From assembly GCA_010027295.1 (NCBI GenBank), contig RGVM01000087.1, positions 1 to 8,580 on the forward strand: a DNA stretch of 8,580 bases, read 5' to 3'. Positions 1 through 6,186 of the stretch are shown here, piece after piece. The notes under the pieces are model-generated. The model was not told the DNA's origin. It worked only from the letters and a program-made list of their open reading frames with translations, and did no database searches. This DNA is from Chitinophagia bacterium (lineage in GTDB: Bacteria; Bacteroidota; Bacteroidia; Chitinophagales; Chitinophagaceae). The first letter of the stretch is position 1. Each line of letters opens with the position of its first letter. Both the position numbers and the translations under genes were made by a program.

Positions 1-2
1 AG

Positions 3-383
3 CGTCCCGCCGGCAACAGCCCCGCCTATATCGCCGCCAAGGCCGGCCTGGAGGGGCTCACCCGCGAGATGGCCGTCACCTACGGTCGCAGCGGCATAAG
101 GGTGGTCTGCATCCGCCCGGGCTTCATCGACACGGGACTCAGCCACGACTACGAGACCGATGCGTCGGCTCGGGGACTGGCCGACCGGTTGGGCGGCTAC
201 CTCACCGATGCCACCCCTCTCACGGGGCCCGGTCGCCCCGATCAAGTCGCGGAAGCGGTGGCATGGCTGGCCTCACCCGCAGCCTCCTTCATCACGGGTA
301 CCTGCCTCACGATAGACGGGGGTTTCTCCCAGAACCTGAACAGCTATCCCCTGAAACACCTTCAGTTTCCCGATGAGTACTAG
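3..383 (+). CDS. Short-chain dehydrogenase/reductase (SDR), 5'-truncated by window edge
   Basis: NAD(P)-dependent oxidoreductase of the classical SDR family, probably cytosolic, acting on an alcohol/ketone pair that I cannot name. The reading frame is open from the left edge, and about 126 residues up to the TAG stop are visible. The catalytic Tyr-x-x-x-Lys motif is read as YIAAK, with Tyr at bases 27-29 and Lys at 39-41. It is followed by the usual helix (AGLEGLTREMA), the CIRPGFIDTG segment that resembles the nicotinamide-side 'PG' motif, and the family C-terminal signature TGTCLTIDGGFS. The N-terminal Rossmann half with the cofactor-binding glycine motif lies outside the window. An internal ATG at base 69 lies after the catalytic motif, so it cannot be the true start. 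The last 11 bases overlap the next gene, which suggests translational coupling. The family is certain; the substrate is unknown. Confidence 0.93.
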   Translation, partial: RPAGNSPAYIAAKAGLEGLTREMAVTYGRSGIRVVCIRPGFIDTGLSHDYETDASARGLADRLGGYLTDATPLTGPGRPDQVAEAVAWLASPAASFITGTCLTIDGGFSQNLNSYPLKHLQFPDEY

Positions 384-1467
384 CCTTTGGACATACGAAC
401 CCTACCTGGTGCCGGTGGAGCCGGCATCACGTGTGACGCTCGGAGAGGGCCACACGCCGCTCGTGCGTTCCAAGCGCATCGGTCCCGAACTGGGATTGGG
501 CAACCTCTACTTCAAACTCGAGAACCTCAATCCGACGGGCTCCTACAAGGACAGGTTCGCGGCGGCATTCTCGGGCATCATGCGGCAGAAGGGGCAGCGC
601 CTCTGCATCGCCACCTCGAGTGGCAACACGGGCGCCGCCCTGGCGGCCTACTGTGCAGCGGCCGGCATCCGCTGCGTGCTGGTGATCGTCGACGGGGCAC
701 CGCTCCCGAAAGTTCGACAGATGCAGCTATACGGGGCCGAGACGATCTCCGTCAGGGGCTTCGGGAAGGACAGCAAGGTCACTTCGGATGTCTTCTGGGA
801 GCTGTCGCGCATCTCGAAACGGCTGGACGCACCCCTGCCGGTCAGCGCCTACGCCTTCTGCTCTGAGGGCATGCAGGGCGTACAGACCATCATGTATGAA
901 CTGATCGACGAGCTCGGCCCGGTGCATGTCTTCTCCCCTGCAGGCGGAGGGGGCCTGACGCTGGCGATGGCCTACGGCGCACAGCTATATGGAAGGGGAG
1001 GGGCTACGGGCTTGCCTCCCAAAGTGCATTGCGTGCAGCCGGAGGGCAATGATACCATCGCCTCGGCCCTGCGGTCAGGGCTTGACACCGGAACAGCCAT
1101 CCCAAGGTCCACCACCTCGGTGAGCGGACTGCAGGTGCCCAACCTGCTGGATGCCGACGAAGTCGTGCGGCAGTGCCGCATCCTGGGGGGCAACGGGCAT
1201 GTCGTGACGGACACGGAGGTGTTCGACATGCAGAAGCGGCTGGCTCAGCAGGAGGGCATCTTCAGCGAGCCGGCGGGTGCCGTGGCGCTGGCGGGACTGG
1301 CCAGGGCAGCCGCCTCCGGCGAGGTCGGCAGGGATGAGAAGGTCGTTTGCCTGGTGACAGGCAGCGGCTTCAAGGACATGTCGAGCGTCGAACGGTATTT
1401 CGAACTGCCCGAGATGCCCGTCGTCGAGACGGAGGACATGGAAGATATTATCGGTAGCAATGGATGA
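373..1467 (+). CDS. Threonine synthase-like PLP-dependent enzyme (fold type II)
   Basis: A 364-residue PLP enzyme of the tryptophan synthase beta/threonine synthase superfamily. The PLP Schiff-base lysine is Lys59 in NPTGSYKDR, a motif typical of threonine synthases. SSGNTG (82-87) is the usual substrate/cofactor loop, the Gly-rich run at 191-194 (after SPA) should hold the PLP phosphate, SEPAGA lies near 298-303 and TGSGFKD (329-335) matches the conserved C-terminal end of the fold. Threonine synthase converts O-phosphohomoserine to threonine, but relatives do beta/gamma-elimination, dehydration or replacement on other amino acids. Length fits the shorter class of threonine synthase. The neighbours are a pyruvate aldolase and a RidA protein rather than hom/thrB, so a catabolic lyase or deaminase role is plausible; this is inference. 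The start ATG overlaps the SDR stop by 11 bases. The C-terminal tail (345-364) is acidic and poorly conserved-looking. Confidence 0.87.
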   Translation: MSTSLWTYEPYLVPVEPASRVTLGEGHTPLVRSKRIGPELGLGNLYFKLENLNPTGSYKDRFAAAFSGIMRQKGQRLCIATSSGNTGAALAAYCAAAGIRCVLVIVDGAPLPKVRQMQLYGAETISVRGFGKDSKVTSDVFWELSRISKRLDAPLPVSAYAFCSEGMQGVQTIMYELIDELGPVHVFSPAGGGGLTLAMAYGAQLYGRGGATGLPPKVHCVQPEGNDTIASALRSGLDTGTAIPRSTTSVSGLQVPNLLDADEVVRQCRILGGNGHVVTDTEVFDMQKRLAQQEGIFSEPAGAVALAGLARAAASGEVGRDEKVVCLVTGSGFKDMSSVERYFELPEMPVVETEDMEDIIGSNG

Positions 1468-2377
1468 ATCAAATAAAAACATGATGAACGAGAAGGTCGA
1501 ATTCAAGGGGCTTTGGCCGGCGCTCTTCACGCCGGTGAAGGATGACGGGAAGGTGAACGAGCGGGAACTCGAGCGTCTGATCGAGATTGTCGTATCCCAG
1601 GGCCTGGACGGCATCTACCTGCTGGGCTCCACCGGTCAGGGCTTCCTGTACGGCGAGGCCGAGCGGCTGCGCATCGCGGAGATGGCATTGCAGATGGCCG
1701 CCCGTCGCATACCCGTGATCGTCCACGTCGGCGCACTCAGCACCGACGAGTCGATGCGGCTGGCCAGGCATGCGGAGGCGCACGGTGCCGACGGCATCTC
1801 CTCCGTCGGTCCCATCTATTACGCCGCCTCGCCCGAGATGGGACTCGCACACTACAGGTCCATCGCGGAATCCGTCTCCATACCGTTCTTCCCCTACCAG
1901 ATCGGAAACGCACCCATGACGGAAGGCATGATCCGGGAGCTCATGAAGATTCCCAACCTGAAGGGACTCAAGCTGACCACGCTGAACATGCTCGACATCA
2001 GCGCCATCAACATCAGCTCGGGCCGCAAGTGGGTGCTCTTCAGCGGGGCCGACGAATTGCTCTGCCATGCGGCGGTATGCGGCACGGCGGGCGCCATCGG
2101 TTCCACCTACAACCTCTTCGGACCTGTGTGCCAGCATGTGCGCCGGGCTTTCGTCGGCGGGGATGTCCGGCTGGGGATGGACTTCATGTACGAGTTCCAG
2201 CGGCTCATCCTCGAGATCCTGCCCTGCATCTGGACCTTCTACCGACGGGGCATGCAGCTGAAGTACGGCATCGACATCGGCAAGCCGAAGGCGCCGCTGC
2301 TGGCCTCGGAGCTGGGCTGGACGGATGCGGAGTTGGAGCGACGCATCCTCGAGATAGACGCTTTCATGGGCCGTTGA
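1460..2377 (+). CDS. DapA/N-acetylneuraminate lyase family aldolase, NAL-like
   Basis: A 305-residue class I (Schiff-base) TIM-barrel aldolase of the dihydrodipicolinate synthase/N-acetylneuraminate lyase family, which makes or cleaves pyruvate-containing bonds. The Schiff-base lysine is Lys171 in GLKGLKLTT, and the catalytic tyrosine is probably Tyr146 in FFPYQIG. The pyruvate carboxylate loop is GSTGQG (57-61) where the family usually has G[ST]TGE. The stretch GAIGSTYN (211-218) closely matches the GSTYN segment of sialic acid lyases, so I place it nearer NAL than DapA. The longest ORF starts at 1460 and overlaps the upstream stop by 8 bases. A start at 1481 or 1484 (Met8/Met9), directly after the A-rich leader AAATAAAAAC, is equally credible and still leaves the whole barrel intact. 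The expected reaction is release of pyruvate from a sugar-acid-like substrate; the identity of that substrate is not shown. Confidence 0.9.
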   Translation: MDESNKNMMNEKVEFKGLWPALFTPVKDDGKVNERELERLIEIVVSQGLDGIYLLGSTGQGFLYGEAERLRIAEMALQMAARRIPVIVHVGALSTDESMRLARHAEAHGADGISSVGPIYYAASPEMGLAHYRSIAESVSIPFFPYQIGNAPMTEGMIRELMKIPNLKGLKLTTLNMLDISAINISSGRKWVLFSGADELLCHAAVCGTAGAIGSTYNLFGPVCQHVRRAFVGGDVRLGMDFMYEFQRLILEILPCIWTFYRRGMQLKYGIDIGKPKAPLLASELGWTDAELERRILEIDAFMGR

Positions 2378-2394
2378 ACACTTATCCTCACAAC

Positions 2395-2778
2395 ATGCAA
2401 CCGATACAGGTCATACGCGGCGAAGGGGTGCCCACCAGCCACCTTCCCTTTTCTCCCGCCATTCACGCCGGCGACTACCTCTTCATTTCCGGCCAGGCGT
2501 CGGTCGACGACAAGGGCGCTATCGTCAACGGCAGCTTCGAGGAGGAGTGCCGTCGGTCATTCGAGAACCTGGGAAAGATCCTCAAGGGGGCCGGCCTTGG
2601 TTTCGGCGACGTCGTACAGGTCCGAAACTACGTCGGCAGGCAGGAGGACCTCGCCGAGTTCAACCGCATCTACCGGGACTATTTCAGCGAGCCCTTTCCC
2701 GCGCGGACGACCATCGTCAACTGCCTGGGCACACTCCTTAAATTCGAAGTCGAAGCCATCGCATACATGCCGAAATGA
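2395..2778 (+). CDS. RidA family enamine/imine deaminase (YjgF/YER057c/UK114)
   Basis: A 127-residue protein of the RidA/YjgF family, the normal length for a trimeric member. These proteins hydrolyse reactive enamine/imine intermediates, such as 2-aminoacrylate released by PLP lyases, to keto acids and ammonia. The key features are the ISGQ strand (31-34), Arg104 in PFPARTTIV, equivalent to the carboxylate-binding arginine of E. coli RidA (Arg105), and Glu118 in KFEVEAIA, equivalent to its Glu120. The frame is open far upstream, to 2029, but that extension lies inside the aldolase gene in another frame and has no family similarity. The ATG at 2395 gives the standard N-terminus. It follows the aldolase stop by 17 bases and overlaps the next gene by ATGA. 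Its place beside a threonine synthase-like PLP enzyme suggests that it clears that enzyme's products; this is inference. Confidence 0.93.
   Translation: MQPIQVIRGEGVPTSHLPFSPAIHAGDYLFISGQASVDDKGAIVNGSFEEECRRSFENLGKILKGAGLGFGDVVQVRNYVGRQEDLAEFNRIYRDYFSEPFPARTTIVNCLGTLLKFEVEAIAYMPK
2775..2778 (+). other. ATGA start/stop overlap coupling RidA and the M81-SMP-30 fusion
   Basis: The RidA stop TGA (2776-2778) and the next ATG (2775-2777) share bases in the four-base arrangement ATGA. Together with the 11-base overlap at 373-383 and the 8-base overlap at 1460-1467, it indicates coupled translation of the first five genes. No Shine-Dalgarno sequence precedes this ATG (upstream GCATACATGCCGAA). Confidence 0.7.
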
Positions 2779-5084
2779 GGGAACTGCGCGTCGCCCTGAT
2801 GGGGATCGTCCACGAGTCCAACACCTTTGTGGCGGAGAAGACAGGCCTCGGCCATTTCCGCACCGGGCATTGGTATTTCGGGGATGATGTAACCCTTCAC
2901 TATCGCGACGCCTTCCATGAGGTGGGTGGCATGATCGAGGCGATGGACGAGGCCGGCATCCGCCTGTTGCCTGTCATGTATGCCGAGGCGACGCCCGGCG
3001 GCACCGTCTCGTCGGAGGCCTTCGAGGCGCTCTGTACCGCTATGTTCGAGGCCCTCAAGCCGCTCCTGCCCGTCGACGGATGCCTGGTAGTCCCGCACGG
3101 TGCCGGCGTGTGCGCGTCTTTTCCCGACATGGACGGCGAATGGCTATCCCGCCTGCGCGCACTCGTGGGGCCCGGTGTGCCCATTATCGGCACCCTCGAC
3201 CCCCATGCCAATGTCAGCGACCGCATGGTCGCCGCAACCGATGCGCTAGTGGCCTATCGTACCAATCCACATGTCGACCAGCGACAGGTGGGCCTGGAGG
3301 CAGGCCGCATACTGGCCGCGACACTCCAAGGTCGTGTGAGGCCTCTGCAGCGGCACTTCCGGCTTCCCTTCGCCATCAGCATCGAGCAGCAGCGTACAGA
3401 CCGCGAGCCCTGCCTGGGACTCCTGGAGGCCCTCTCCGCGTCCGCAGGCCCGCGCATCCTCTCCTCGAGCCTCATCCTCGGCTTCCCCTATGCCGATGTG
3501 CAGGAGATGGGGTCTTCCCTGATTGTCGTATCGGATGGTGACCAGGATGCCGCACAGGAGTTGCTGCAGTCTGTCGCAGCGTTGGCAACGTCGAGGCTCG
3601 CTGCCTTCGACGGGGAGAAGAAGGGCATCTCCGACTGGATCGGAGGACTGGGCCATATGACAGGCCCTGTGCTGATGTTGGATATGGGCGACAACGTGGG
3701 GGGAGGATCCCCCGGCGACAGCACACATCTCCTGGATCATCTCGACGATGCCGGCGTGAAGGGGGCCTTCATATGCATCCACGACCCCGCCGCCGTCGCC
3801 GCAGCAGCGGAACATGGTTCCGATGGATATTTCCCCTTGTCATTCGGTCGCGACCCCGTCACCGGGCATGTCCGCGTGAGGATGGTGAGAAAGATCTTCT
3901 CAGGAGACGGCGCCTTCACCGAGGACAAGCCTCGCCACGGCGGACAGATGCGCTTCGACATGGGGGCCATCGCCATCGTCGGGACGGAACAGGGGCAGAC
4001 GGTGATGCTCACCACCTTGCGCACCGCCCCGTTCAGCCTGCGGCAGCTGACGGCCTTCGGACTCGACCCGACCCGATTCACCTGTATTGTTGCAAAAGGC
4101 GTCAATGCGCCCATCGCCGCCTACCGGGATGTCTGTCCCGCCATCTGGCAGGTCGATACCCCCGGGGTGACGCAGGCCGACATGACGCGATTCGACTTCA
4201 GGCACAGGCGGAAGCCTCTCTTCCCCTTCGAAATGCCGATGACGGCGGCCGCAAAGGTCGTCGCTGAGAGGGGACTCGTCCGGCTGGCATCGCTCGACTA
4301 CTATACGGAAGGTCCCGCCCTCGATGCATCGGGTAATATTTATTTCACCACCTTGACGTGTGGGGGCATCATGCGCCTCACGCCGGGTGGGCTTCTTTCC
4401 GAGTGGGCCAGGACAAATTGCCCCAACGGACAAATCATTTTGCCGGACGGTGACCACCTGGTGTGCGACAGCCGCAGCGGGCGGGTGAAACGCATCTCGC
4501 CCGATGGTCGTGCCGTGACCGATGCATCTTCGACAGGGGCTGATGCCAGCCGGCTGCTTGTACCCAACGACCTGGTGATGGACCCCAATGGGTATCTCTA
4601 CTTCACCGATTCGGTTAGGCATGTTGGGTATATCTGTTGTGTTGGACCTGATGGCCGCCAGTGGCATGTTGCGGAGGGGCTCGACTATCCCAACGGCATC
4701 GCGCTGTCCGCCGACGGCGGATGGCTCTATGTGGCGGAGAGCCACCGCAACCGAATCCTGCGCTTCCGCCTTAGGTCGCCGGGTGTTGCGGAAGGCGGGT
4801 ACGAGGTCTTCGCCGACCTGCCATCCAATCCCAATGGCGATCCCGTCGGTAACCTGCCCGACGGCATCGCCTTCAACTCGGCGGGTCAGTTGGCGGTCGC
4901 GCATTACGGCATGCAGCGCGTACAGCTCCTCTCGCCGGAGGGCATCCTGCTAGGGTCTTATGACTCGGGGATGCCATGCACCAGCAATGTATTCTTCACA
5001 GACGATCACACGCTTTTGGTGACTGGCGGATATGGGGAGCCCGGTCCGGGCGCCTTGTTTCTCATGAGGCTGCCCCGAGGCTGA
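2775..5084 (+). CDS. M81 metallopeptidase (MlrC-like) fused to SMP-30/gluconolactonase domain
   Basis: A 769-residue, two-domain protein without a signal peptide, so probably cytosolic. Residues 1 to about 490 form a complete M81/MlrC-type zinc hydrolase, the family of the microcystin-degrading enzyme MlrC. It has the N-terminal HESNTF (13-18), Glu71, LDPHAN with Asp142 and His144, and TNPHVD with His166; these match the expected metal site of the family. The C-terminal half has the DMGDNVGGGSPGD loop (303-315) and ends near PLFPFE (481-486). From about 505 a six-bladed propeller of the SMP-30/gluconolactonase/LRE type follows, with probable metal and substrate residues Glu512 (TEGP), Asn598 (VPND), Asn640 (YPNG) and Asp696 (LPDG). 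The two parts would cleave an amide bond and open a lactone. The linker is short, and I see no stop or frameshift at the join. The start ATG overlaps the RidA stop by 4 bases. Domain calls are firm; substrates are unknown. Confidence 0.92.
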   Translation: MRELRVALMGIVHESNTFVAEKTGLGHFRTGHWYFGDDVTLHYRDAFHEVGGMIEAMDEAGIRLLPVMYAEATPGGTVSSEAFEALCTAMFEALKPLLPVDGCLVVPHGAGVCASFPDMDGEWLSRLRALVGPGVPIIGTLDPHANVSDRMVAATDALVAYRTNPHVDQRQVGLEAGRILAATLQGRVRPLQRHFRLPFAISIEQQRTDREPCLGLLEALSASAGPRILSSSLILGFPYADVQEMGSSLIVVSDGDQDAAQELLQSVAALATSRLAAFDGEKKGISDWIGGLGHMTGPVLMLDMGDNVGGGSPGDSTHLLDHLDDAGVKGAFICIHDPAAVAAAAEHGSDGYFPLSFGRDPVTGHVRVRMVRKIFSGDGAFTEDKPRHGGQMRFDMGAIAIVGTEQGQTVMLTTLRTAPFSLRQLTAFGLDPTRFTCIVAKGVNAPIAAYRDVCPAIWQVDTPGVTQADMTRFDFRHRRKPLFPFEMPMTAAAKVVAERGLVRLASLDYYTEGPALDASGNIYFTTLTCGGIMRLTPGGLLSEWARTNCPNGQIILPDGDHLVCDSRSGRVKRISPDGRAVTDASSTGADASRLLVPNDLVMDPNGYLYFTDSVRHVGYICCVGPDGRQWHVAEGLDYPNGIALSADGGWLYVAESHRNRILRFRLRSPGVAEGGYEVFADLPSNPNGDPVGNLPDGIAFNSAGQLAVAHYGMQRVQLLSPEGILLGSYDSGMPCTSNVFFTDDHTLLVTGGYGEPGPGALFLMRLPRG
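4242..4290 (+). other. Fusion joint between the M81 and SMP-30 domains
   Basis: This stretch encodes roughly residues 490-505 (MTAAAKVVAERGLVRLASL). It lies between the last recognisable M81 segment (PLFPFEMP) and the first SMP-30 strand (LDYYTEGPALD). It is only about 16 residues long and alanine/arginine-rich. It contains no stop in the coding frame and no low-complexity spacer. There is also no ATG or A-rich leader before TEGP that would suggest a separate internal start. The boundary is estimated from family motifs and could move by about ten residues. Confidence 0.65.
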
Positions 5085-5093
5085 AAATTAAAT
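5085..5093 (+). promoter_or_regulatory. A/T-rich leader before the kelch gene, in place of a Shine-Dalgarno site
   Basis: The whole intergenic stretch is AAATTAAAT, lying directly between the TGA of the fusion gene and the ATG of the kelch gene. No purine-rich Shine-Dalgarno sequence is present. All-A/T leaders directly before ATG are typical of Bacteroidota translation starts. This one supports the chosen start and stands out against the surrounding GC-rich DNA. Confidence 0.5.
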
Positions 5094-6158
5094 ATGAAAA
5101 GGACTGCAGGCTGGCTGTTGACGGGGGTGCTGCCGCTCTTGGCGTTCATGTCGAACGCGCAGCGGATGCCCCGTTTCGATTCCTTCCCATCCATTCCCGA
5201 TGCGGAGGGCATGGCAGGCATGTTCGCCGGTGTGAGCCATGGAAGCCTATTCTGCATGGGGGGTGCCAACTTCCCGGGAAAGAAACCCTGGGAGGGTGGC
5301 AAGAAGGTCTGGTATGCCGACATCTTCCGTTTTGATGGACGCCGCTGGGTTCGGCTGGCAGAGCGGCTACCCTCTCCGCTGGCCTATGGTGTGAGCGTCA
5401 CCTACAAGGACGAGGTGATACTCGTCGGCGGCAACGAAGAGACCGCCTTCCATGCCGAGGTGCGCGGTTTCCGATGGAAGGATGGCAGACTCGAATGGAG
5501 GACATATCCTCCACTACCCATGTCATTGGCCAGCATGGCCGGTACAAGGGTGGGATCTTTGATCATCGTCGCGGGAGGCAACACGGGCTTCACGGAGCCC
5601 CCGCTGCGCAGCTGCTTTGCGCTCGACCTTGAGGATTTTTCGGCCGGCTGGTTCCGGCTGCCCGACATCCCGGGCTTGGCCCGTACGCAGCCGGTGGCGG
5701 GTGCGTACGATGGCGCCTTCTACCTCTTCAGCGGGGAGGCTCCAGGACTGGACGCGTCCGGCCGGAAGTTCCGCGACCTGCAGAAGGATGCGTGGCGCCT
5801 GCGTCCCGTGAAGTCCGATGGCGGATGGACCGGTGTCTGGGAACGAATGCCAGACATGCCCAAGGCCGTCTCGGCTTCAGCCAACCCGGTGCCCGTGTTG
5901 AGGGGGGGTGTCTTTGTCTTTTGGGGCGGAGTCGATGGTGAGATCGCAAGCCATCCGGATCCGGCGACACATCCCGGTATCGGAAGGAAGGTGATGCTCT
6001 ACGATGCGAAGTCGCCGACATGGTCATTTGCCGGCACCGTCGATGGGCTCGATGCGCGGGTGACGCTGCCTTCCGTGCGGTGGAAGCGCCGTTGGGTCTA
6101 TGTCAGCGGCGAGATACGGCCCGGCGTCAGGACGCCCGCAAATGCCTCCGTGAGGTGA
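5094..6158 (+). CDS. Secreted kelch-type NanM-like / cyclically-permuted mutarotase family protein
   Basis: A 354-residue kelch beta-propeller with an N-terminal signal peptide: Lys2-Arg3, a hydrophobic core at about 5-19, and probable cleavage after SNA (20-22), leaving Gln23 at the new N-terminus. It should therefore act in the periplasm. Kelch-like blades are marked by MGGANF (55-60), VGGNEE (111-116), AGGNTG (160-165), FSGEAP (212-217) and FWGGVDG (276-282). The segment FPGKKPWEGGKKVWYADIF (60-78) and the C-terminal SGEIRPGVRTP (338-348) are hallmarks, as I recall them, of the cyclically-permuted mutarotase family, relatives of NanM that interconvert sialic acid anomers. The likely role is to speed ring or anomer equilibration of a substrate before uptake. 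The gene starts 9 bases after the previous stop, behind AAATTAAAT, and is followed by a transporter gene, as would suit that role. The exact sugar is unknown. Confidence 0.85.
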   Translation: MKRTAGWLLTGVLPLLAFMSNAQRMPRFDSFPSIPDAEGMAGMFAGVSHGSLFCMGGANFPGKKPWEGGKKVWYADIFRFDGRRWVRLAERLPSPLAYGVSVTYKDEVILVGGNEETAFHAEVRGFRWKDGRLEWRTYPPLPMSLASMAGTRVGSLIIVAGGNTGFTEPPLRSCFALDLEDFSAGWFRLPDIPGLARTQPVAGAYDGAFYLFSGEAPGLDASGRKFRDLQKDAWRLRPVKSDGGWTGVWERMPDMPKAVSASANPVPVLRGGVFVFWGGVDGEIASHPDPATHPGIGRKVMLYDAKSPTWSFAGTVDGLDARVTLPSVRWKRRWVYVSGEIRPGVRTPANASVR

Positions 6159-6186
6159 GGTGGTGTGATACAAAACACGAGTAAGT
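6159..6186 (+). other. 28-base gap between kelch gene and MFS gene; longest gap in window
   Basis: This is the only non-coding stretch longer than 20 bases. It ends in GATACAAAACACGAGTAAGT before the MFS ATG. I see no inverted repeat that could be a terminator and no Bacteroidota-type promoter (TTTG box with TAnnTTTG at the proper spacing), so transcription most likely reads through. The A-rich ACAAAACACGA part may serve as the translation leader. Confidence 0.4.

Noticed and set aside
387..866. 159-codon + frame inside the threonine synthase-like gene
   Set aside because: This is shadow translation of the PLP enzyme in another frame, with no domain features.
1469..2137. 222-codon minus-strand frame opposite the aldolase
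   Set aside because: It is low-complexity with no motif and completely overlaps a gene with strong family signatures.
2029..2394. N-terminal extension of the RidA frame into the aldolase gene
   Set aside because: The extra 122 residues are Arg/Pro/Gly-rich out-of-frame translation of the aldolase. RidA proteins are about 125-130 residues, and the ATG at 2395 gives exactly that.
3900..4904. 334-codon open frame on the minus strand opposite the fusion gene
   Set aside because: The opposite + frame has clear M81 and SMP-30 motifs. The antisense product shows no recognisable family and is explained by GC-rich third positions removing antisense stops.
6159..6186. Possible terminator or internal promoter in the longest gap
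   Set aside because: The gap is only 28 bases, with no inverted repeat plus T-run and no matching -33/-7 promoter pair.
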